DNA of 44,777 nt from Synechococcaceae cyanobacterium (lineage in GTDB: Bacteria; Cyanobacteriota; Cyanobacteriia; PCC-6307; Cyanobiaceae), in NCBI GenBank assembly GCA_947461705.1, contig CANHMF010000005.1, positions 1-44,777 of the forward strand, read 5' to 3'. Under the pieces are notes generated by a model. It was given only the letters and a program-made list of their open reading frames with translations, was not told the DNA's origin and made no database searches. Below, one piece after another: positions 40,117-44,777 of the stretch (positions are counted from its first letter, which is position 1; each line of letters opens with the position of its first letter). The translations under genes were made by a program, and so were the position numbers.

Positions 40117-41253
40117 CTAGTTGACGCCTTCCAGGGGGTAGCCCTCGGCACTCCAACGGCTCAGGCCGCCGTGGAGGTTGGCCACCTGGGGATGTCCGGC
40201 CTTGATCAGTTGTTGGGTGGCCAGGGCTGAACGGCTGCCGGAGTGACACAGCACCACCAGGGGCCGATCCCCGGGGATCTCGGCGGCGCGAGTCTCCAGC
40301 TCTGGCAGGGGGATCAACAGGCTGCCGCCGATGCGGCCATCCGGCCCGTTGTATTCCTCGGCTGAGCGCACATCCAGCAGGGTGAGTGCGCTGCGATGGG
40401 CTGCCACCCAGGCCGGGGCCAGTTCGGGCAGGCCCGCGTAGCTGCGGCTCAAGGGGGCCCAGGCCGGTGCGGCAATGGCTTGGCGGGGCTTGCCGGAGCG
40501 CATGTTGCCCGGCAGGGCCTCGGCGATCTTGTGGGGGTGGGGCAGCTTCATGTTGTTCATGTGACCCACGAAATCCCGCTCCGTGGCGGCGCCGCCGAGG
40601 CGGGCGTTGAAGGCTTTTTCCTCGGCCACCGAGGTCAACGTGCGACCGGTGTAGTCGTGGCCGGGGTAGAGCAGGCAGGAATCCGGCAGGGAAAAGATCT
40701 GCTCGGTGATCGAGCGCCAGAGGGTGTGGGCGTCGCCCTGTTGGAAGTCGCAGCGCCCGCAGCCGCGCACCAGCAGGGCATCCCCGGTGAAGGCCATGGT
40801 CTGGTCGTCGAGCACGAAACTGATGCAGCCATCGGTGTGCCCCGGGGTGCTGCGTACCTCCAGATGCCGCCCGCCAAAGATCACGTGGTCGCCGTGCTGG
40901 AGCGGCAGGGTCACGTTGGTGGCCCTGGCAGCGGCGGCCAGGCCGATGGCGCAACCGGTGGCTTCATGCATCAGCCAGCTGCCGGTCACATGGTCGGCAT
41001 GGGCGTGGGTGTCGATCGAGGCCACGAGCTCCACGCCCAGTTCGCGGATCAGGGAGAGATCGCGGGCGTGTTGTTCAAACACCGAATCGATCAGCACGCC
41101 CTTGCCACTGGGCACATCCACCAGCAGGTAGGTGAAGGTGCCGGTGTCGGCATCGAACAGCTGGCGCATCAGCAGGGAACCGCCGCCAGCGGCGGCGGCC
41201 AGGAACGCGGCGGGTGCAGAAGAGGCGGCAGCCATGGGCGAGAGTCCATGCAT
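40117..41253 (-). CDS. Persulfide-dioxygenase-type MBL protein fused to rhodanese
   Basis: A 378-residue fusion. The first part is a metallo-beta-lactamase fold of ETHE1/persulfide dioxygenase type with THAHADH (residues 82-88), STPGHTDG, FTGDALLVRGCGRCDFQ and YPGHDYTG. The second (about 275-378) is a rhodanese with LLDVRSAEEYNGPDGRIGGS and the active Cys in LCHSGSRS. Such fusions oxidise glutathione persulfide to sulfite and move sulfane sulfur. It stands after a P-type ATPase gene with 8 bases between and before a second rhodanese. Start at 41253 is preferred; ATG 41235 and 41169 are possible. Confidence 0.92.
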   Translation of the reverse strand: MHGLSPMAAASSAPAAFLAAAAGGGSLLMRQLFDADTGTFTYLLVDVPSGKGVLIDSVFEQHARDLSLIRELGVELVASIDTHAHADHVTGSWLMHEATGCAIGLAAAARATNVTLPLQHGDHVIFGGRHLEVRSTPGHTDGCISFVLDDQTMAFTGDALLVRGCGRCDFQQGDAHTLWRSITEQIFSLPDSCLLYPGHDYTGRTLTSVAEEKAFNARLGGAATERDFVGHMNNMKLPHPHKIAEALPGNMRSGKPRQAIAAPAWAPLSRSYAGLPELAPAWVAAHRSALTLLDVRSAEEYNGPDGRIGGSLLIPLPELETRAAEIPGDRPLVVLCHSGSRSALATQQLIKAGHPQVANLHGGLSRWSAEGYPLEGVN

Positions 41254-41261
41254 TGATATGA

Positions 41262-44009
41262 CTATACGCGCATAAAGGCTGCGGGCGAGGTTTCTCGGGT
41301 TCGCTCGGGGTGGTGCGGCACCAGGGCATCGAGCTGGTTCGCCGCCTGGGCCACCGGCATCATCAGCAGGATCGCCAGGGAGCACTGCCACCACTGCTCC
41401 AGACTCAGCGGCGCCGTGGTGAAGAAGGTGTTCATCGGCTCCCACTGGCTGAACAGCACCTGCAGGAGCAGGGCGGCCCCCAGGCCGAGCATCAGGGAGG
41501 GGGATCGCCAGAGGGCGGTTGCCAGCCGCCCCCAGGCCCAGGGGAGGTGTTGGCTCACCTCGCTGAGGCTGAGGAGGTAGGTGACCCGCGAGAGCACCAG
41601 GGCCTGGACGGCCATCGTGCGGGAGATGGAGCGATCGCCGTAGTGAGCTTCCGCCCAGAAGAAGGTGGCGAAGATCACCACCCAGCTGAAGGCCGACACG
41701 AGCAGCAGCCGCTGCACCAGCGGACGATTGAGCAGGGGCCGATCCGGCTGCTGTGGCGGCATGGCCATCAGCCCGGGAGCCTTCGGTTCAAAGGCCAGCG
41801 GCAGCGACATGGTGAGGGAGTTCACCATGTTCAGCCAGAGCACCTGCAAGGCCGTGATCGGTAGCTCCAGCCCCATCAGGGCGCTGATCAGGATGGTGAA
41901 GGATTCGCCCCCGTTCACCGGCAGACAGAAGGCCATGGCACGGTGCAGGTTGAGGGCAACGCCGCGCCCCTCTTCCACCGCCGCTGCGATGGCGGCGAAG
42001 TTGTCATCCGTGAGCACCATCGCGGCCGCTTCGCGTGCAACGGCCGTGCCACCGGCCCCCATGGCGATGCCGATGTCGGCTTGGCGCAGGGCGGGGGCAT
42101 CGTTGACGCCATCGCCGGTCATGGCGACGATGTGACCGCTGCCCTGAAGGCTGCGCACCAGCTGTAGCTTCTGCGCCGGTGCCATCCGGGCAAACACGTC
42201 GGTGTCCAGCACGACGTCACTCAACGCATCGGCCGGCAGGGCCTCCAGGCCCCGGCCGTCGATGCAGACGGGCTCCGGCTGGTGCCCGATGCCCATCTGC
42301 CGAGCGATCGCTGTGGCCGTGCGGATGTGATCGCCGGTGATCATCTTCACGGCGATGCCGGCGGCTCGACAAGCCGCTACGGCCCGGGTGGCCTCCGGCC
42401 GGGGCGGATCGGCCATGCCCTGCAGGCCAAGGAAGGTGAGATTGCTCTCGATGTGGTCGTGAACCAGGGCCGACTGGTTGGGTTTGACCTGGCCCATGGC
42501 AAAGGCCAGCACCCGCTCCCCTTGGCCGGCCATCGTGTCCACAGCGGCCTGGATCGCTCCGGGATCGAGGGGGTCACGGTCACCATCGCTGCCGCACTGC
42601 CAGCGGCAGCGGGGCAGCACCGCCTCCAGCGAGCCTTTCACCACAATCCGTTCACTGCCATGCAAGGTGGCCATCACCTGCAGTTCCGCCTCAAAGGGCA
42701 GGGCGTCGCGGCGGGGATGCTGCCGGTGGGCTTCGGCATGGTCAAAGCCGGCCCGCTGTGCGGCCGCCAGCAGGGCGGTTTCGGTGGGATCCCCCACCAG
42801 GCCCTCGTGGCTGCTGGGCCGGGCATCACTGCACAGCAGGCCCGCCAGCAGCAGTTCGCGCAGGGCCCTGTTGCCCTGGAGCGGATCGGGAACGGAGCCG
42901 TGGGCTGCCTGGCCATCGGGCCACAACTCCTCCAGCCGCAGTTGCTGGCCGGCGGCATAGAGCTCCTGCACCGCCATGCGGTTCTGGGTGAGGGTGCCGG
43001 TCTTGTCGGAGCAGATCACCGTGGCGCTGCCCAGGGCTTCCACGGCGGGCAGCTTGCGGATGATCGCGTTGCGCTGGGCCATGCGGCGTACGCCGATGGC
43101 CAGGGTGATGGTCACGATGGCCGGCAATTCCTCCGGGATCGCACTCACCGCCAGGGCCACGGCGGCATCGAACATCTCCGCGCCACTGCGGCCTCGGGCC
43201 AGGCCCACCACGGCCGTGACAATCGACAGGGCCAACACCAGCCTCAGGATTGTGAGGCTGAAGCGGCTGAATTTGCGGGTGAGGGGGGTGCTGAGGCCAG
43301 CCCCCTGCTGCAGAGAGGAGGCCAGGTTGCCCAGTTCGGTGGCATCACCGGTGGCCACCACCACACCGCGCCCCTGCCCGGCAGACACGAAGCTGCCGGC
43401 ATGGGCCATGCCGTGGCGATCCGCCAACGGGGCCTCGGCCGGATCCGCATGGACGGTCTTGGCCACCGGCAGGGATTCGCCGGTGAGGCTCGATTCATCC
43501 AACTGGAGGTTGCGCACCTGCAGCAGGCGAAGGTCTGCCGGCACCCGATCCCCGCTGGAGAGGATCACCACATCGCCAGGCACCAGGCTCTGGGCATCCA
43601 GGCGCTGCAGTTGCCCATCGCGTAACACCTCAAGGTCGGAGCGGATGACCTGGGCCAGGGCTTCGATCGAGTGCTCAGCCCGGCTTTCCTGCACAAAGCC
43701 GATCACCGCATTGATCACCGTGACACTCCAGATCACCCCGGCTTCCCGCAGCGAGCCGGTGAGCGCCTTCACCATGCCGGTGATCAGCAGGGCGTAGAGG
43801 AGGGGGGTATGGAACTGGGCTAGAAACTGCAGCCAGAGGGGCCGCTCCTGGCGGGCCGTGAGGCGATTGGCCCCGCAGCGGTGCAGGCGCTCGAGGGCCT
43901 CGCCAGCGCTCAGGCCCCGCTCCAGGTTCACCGCCAGCTGCTCCTGCAGCGCCACCGCACTGAGGGCATGGGCACCGCTCAGTTGCAGTGGGCAAGGTTG
44001 CCGGCTCAT
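41262..44009 (-). CDS. P2-type cation-transporting ATPase
   Basis: A 915-residue P-type ATPase. The N-terminal cation-ATPase domain, TGES, DKTGTLT (Asp335 phosphorylated), KGSLEAVLP, TGDHIRT and GDGVNDAPAL are in order, with about ten membrane helices. In M4 IPEELP keeps the Glu, and in M5 VNGGES keeps Asn and Glu of the ion site. M6 reads NMVNSLTMSL, so the Asp of SERCA (Asp800) is Ser731. A classical Ca2+ pump is thus unlikely; Na+, K+ or another cation is possible. It stands between a sulfite-exporter-like gene and a persulfide dioxygenase gene. Confidence 0.92.
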   Translation of the reverse strand: MSRQPCPLQLSGAHALSAVALQEQLAVNLERGLSAGEALERLHRCGANRLTARQERPLWLQFLAQFHTPLLYALLITGMVKALTGSLREAGVIWSVTVINAVIGFVQESRAEHSIEALAQVIRSDLEVLRDGQLQRLDAQSLVPGDVVILSSGDRVPADLRLLQVRNLQLDESSLTGESLPVAKTVHADPAEAPLADRHGMAHAGSFVSAGQGRGVVVATGDATELGNLASSLQQGAGLSTPLTRKFSRFSLTILRLVLALSIVTAVVGLARGRSGAEMFDAAVALAVSAIPEELPAIVTITLAIGVRRMAQRNAIIRKLPAVEALGSATVICSDKTGTLTQNRMAVQELYAAGQQLRLEELWPDGQAAHGSVPDPLQGNRALRELLLAGLLCSDARPSSHEGLVGDPTETALLAAAQRAGFDHAEAHRQHPRRDALPFEAELQVMATLHGSERIVVKGSLEAVLPRCRWQCGSDGDRDPLDPGAIQAAVDTMAGQGERVLAFAMGQVKPNQSALVHDHIESNLTFLGLQGMADPPRPEATRAVAACRAAGIAVKMITGDHIRTATAIARQMGIGHQPEPVCIDGRGLEALPADALSDVVLDTDVFARMAPAQKLQLVRSLQGSGHIVAMTGDGVNDAPALRQADIGIAMGAGGTAVAREAAAMVLTDDNFAAIAAAVEEGRGVALNLHRAMAFCLPVNGGESFTILISALMGLELPITALQVLWLNMVNSLTMSLPLAFEPKAPGLMAMPPQQPDRPLLNRPLVQRLLLVSAFSWVVIFATFFWAEAHYGDRSISRTMAVQALVLSRVTYLLSLSEVSQHLPWAWGRLATALWRSPSLMLGLGAALLLQVLFSQWEPMNTFFTTAPLSLEQWWQCSLAILLMMPVAQAANQLDALVPHHPERTRETSPAAFMRV

Positions 44010-44157
44010 CGCGAGGGGGGTGGCGTGGCGGAGGTGGCGTAACGGAGTCGGCTACCGGGTCATAGTGAAAAGGGTCTGCTGAAGATCGGTGCTGCGGCTG
44101 GACTGGATCGCTTCGCCCTGGATTTGAGGCGTCTCCACACAGCAGCAACGTCAGGAA

Positions 44158-44777
44158 TCAGCGGCGTTGGGACTGGACAGCCGTGGCGGTTGAGGCCTGC
44201 TGCCGTTTCACGGCCTCAGCGCCGGTGAGCAGGGCTGAGCCGATCAGCAGGGCGGCAAAGCCCTGGCGTAGGCGCCGGTCGCTCAGGTGCGGCGCGAGGC
44301 GCTGACCCACCACGGCACCGGCGGCGCCACCGATCAGCAGGGGTGTCATCAGCGGCAGGCTGTTGCTGGGCCAGCTCCCCTGGGCCGCCAGGGCCACCAG
44401 GGCATTCACGGCAATCAACAGCAAGCTGGTGCCGCTCGCGAGCTGCATCGGCAACCCAGCCAGCAGCACCAGGGCCGGCACGATCGCAAAGCCGCCCCCC
44501 ACCCCCGCGATGCCGGTGAGCAGTCCAACCAGCACCCCCTGCATCGCCAGCCGCCACGCCACGCCCCGGCGTCCGGCTGTCTGCTGTGCTGTTCTCTGGC
44601 GGGTGAGGAGCCAGGAGGCCACCAGGGCGGCGACGGCGAACACCCCCAGCTGCACCGGTTCGGGGATGTAACCGGCCTTCACCCAGCTGCCACCGATCCA
44701 GCTGCCTGCCAGGGCTGGAACGCCAAGGATCACGGCGGCCCGCGGCGCGAATTGGCGCCGGTGCAGATAGGGCATCA
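44158..44777 (-). CDS. TauE/SafE (TSUP) family sulfite exporter-like permease, C-terminal part
   Basis: At least 205 residues lie in the window; the frame is open at the right edge and the usual N-terminal repeat of about 50-60 residues lies outside. Visible parts are VQLGVFAVAALVASWLL, the second-repeat signature VLVGLLTGIAGVGGGFAIVPALVLLAGLPMQLASGTSLLLIAVN, and a last helix. TSUP proteins export sulfite, sulfoacetate or related anions. Its presence before a persulfide dioxygenase gene fits export of the sulfite made by that enzyme. The ATG at 44775 is probably internal. Confidence 0.9.
   Translation of the reverse strand, partial: MPYLHRRQFAPRAAVILGVPALAGSWIGGSWVKAGYIPEPVQLGVFAVAALVASWLLTRQRTAQQTAGRRGVAWRLAMQGVLVGLLTGIAGVGGGFAIVPALVLLAGLPMQLASGTSLLLIAVNALVALAAQGSWPSNSLPLMTPLLIGGAAGAVVGQRLAPHLSDRRLRQGFAALLIGSALLTGAEAVKRQQASTATAVQSQRR

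Noticed and set aside
1-44777. Mobile elements, CRISPR arrays, prophage or restriction-modification genes
   Set aside because: I looked for transposase motifs, integrase motifs, repeat-spacer arrays and methylase or nuclease pairs on both strands and found none.

Overview
The window is about 44.8 kb of GC-rich DNA from a cyanobacterium, most likely an alpha-cyanobacterial picocyanobacterium of the Cyanobium/Synechococcus type. Supporting evidence is the photosynthetic NDH-1 subunit gene ndhL followed by a DUF3007 gene and trpA, a cyAbrB regulator, a cytochrome c6-type protein, an alternative cytochrome-oxidase cluster of cyanobacterial type, two Nif11-domain proteins and a group 2/3 sigma factor. 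Genus is inferred from gene content only. The DNA is densely coding; no insertion sequence, phage gene or CRISPR array was seen, and codon and base use look even throughout.

Layout. 1-4.5 kb (minus): an operon of a DUF2214 membrane protein, a zinc metallopeptidase, an RND efflux pump and the start of its periplasmic adaptor. 4.7-8.7 kb: a sigma factor, small conserved genes (DUF1232, a helical protein, a secreted 79-residue protein, a PsiE-type membrane protein), a minus-strand GNAT plus Nif11-cupin pair, and a cyAbrB regulator. 8.8-12.8 kb (minus): an SbcD/SbcC-like nuclease-ATPase pair. 12.9-17.8 kb: a variant cytochrome c6, an outer-membrane barrel protein with a clear terminator, small genes, a methyltransferase overlapping trpA, DUF3007, ndhL, and an intron-less tRNA-Leu(UAA).

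17.9-33.2 kb is the most coherent and interesting part. A plus-strand run encodes two DUF2231 membrane proteins, a three-subunit heme-copper oxidase whose subunit II has lost the CuA copper ligands (so probably a quinol oxidase, the ARTO type), two GMC flavoprotein oxidoreductases and, between them, a large MGH1-like/GH63-type glucosidase. Facing it is a minus-strand operon of RidA, cupin, SMP-30/gluconolactonase, Nif11 peptide, GlcG/HbpS-like protein, double-domain VOC protein and DoxX. This operon diverges from a glucose-dehydrogenase-like SDR gene across a region holding a perfect 11-bp inverted repeat. Together the genes read as a sugar-release and sugar-oxidation module feeding electrons to an alternative terminal oxidase; that pathway is inference.

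33.2-39.5 kb holds an ion-channel-like protein with an altered selectivity filter, a CLC chloride transporter, a type II NADH dehydrogenase, a small lipase-like hydrolase, a protein that joins a HicA-like domain to an eRF1-domain-3-like domain, and a secreted acid-phosphatase-like enzyme. 39.5-44.8 kb (minus) is a probable sulfide/persulfide-handling operon: a TauE/SafE permease (cut by the window edge), a P2-type ATPase, a persulfide-dioxygenase-rhodanese fusion and a membrane-anchored rhodanese.
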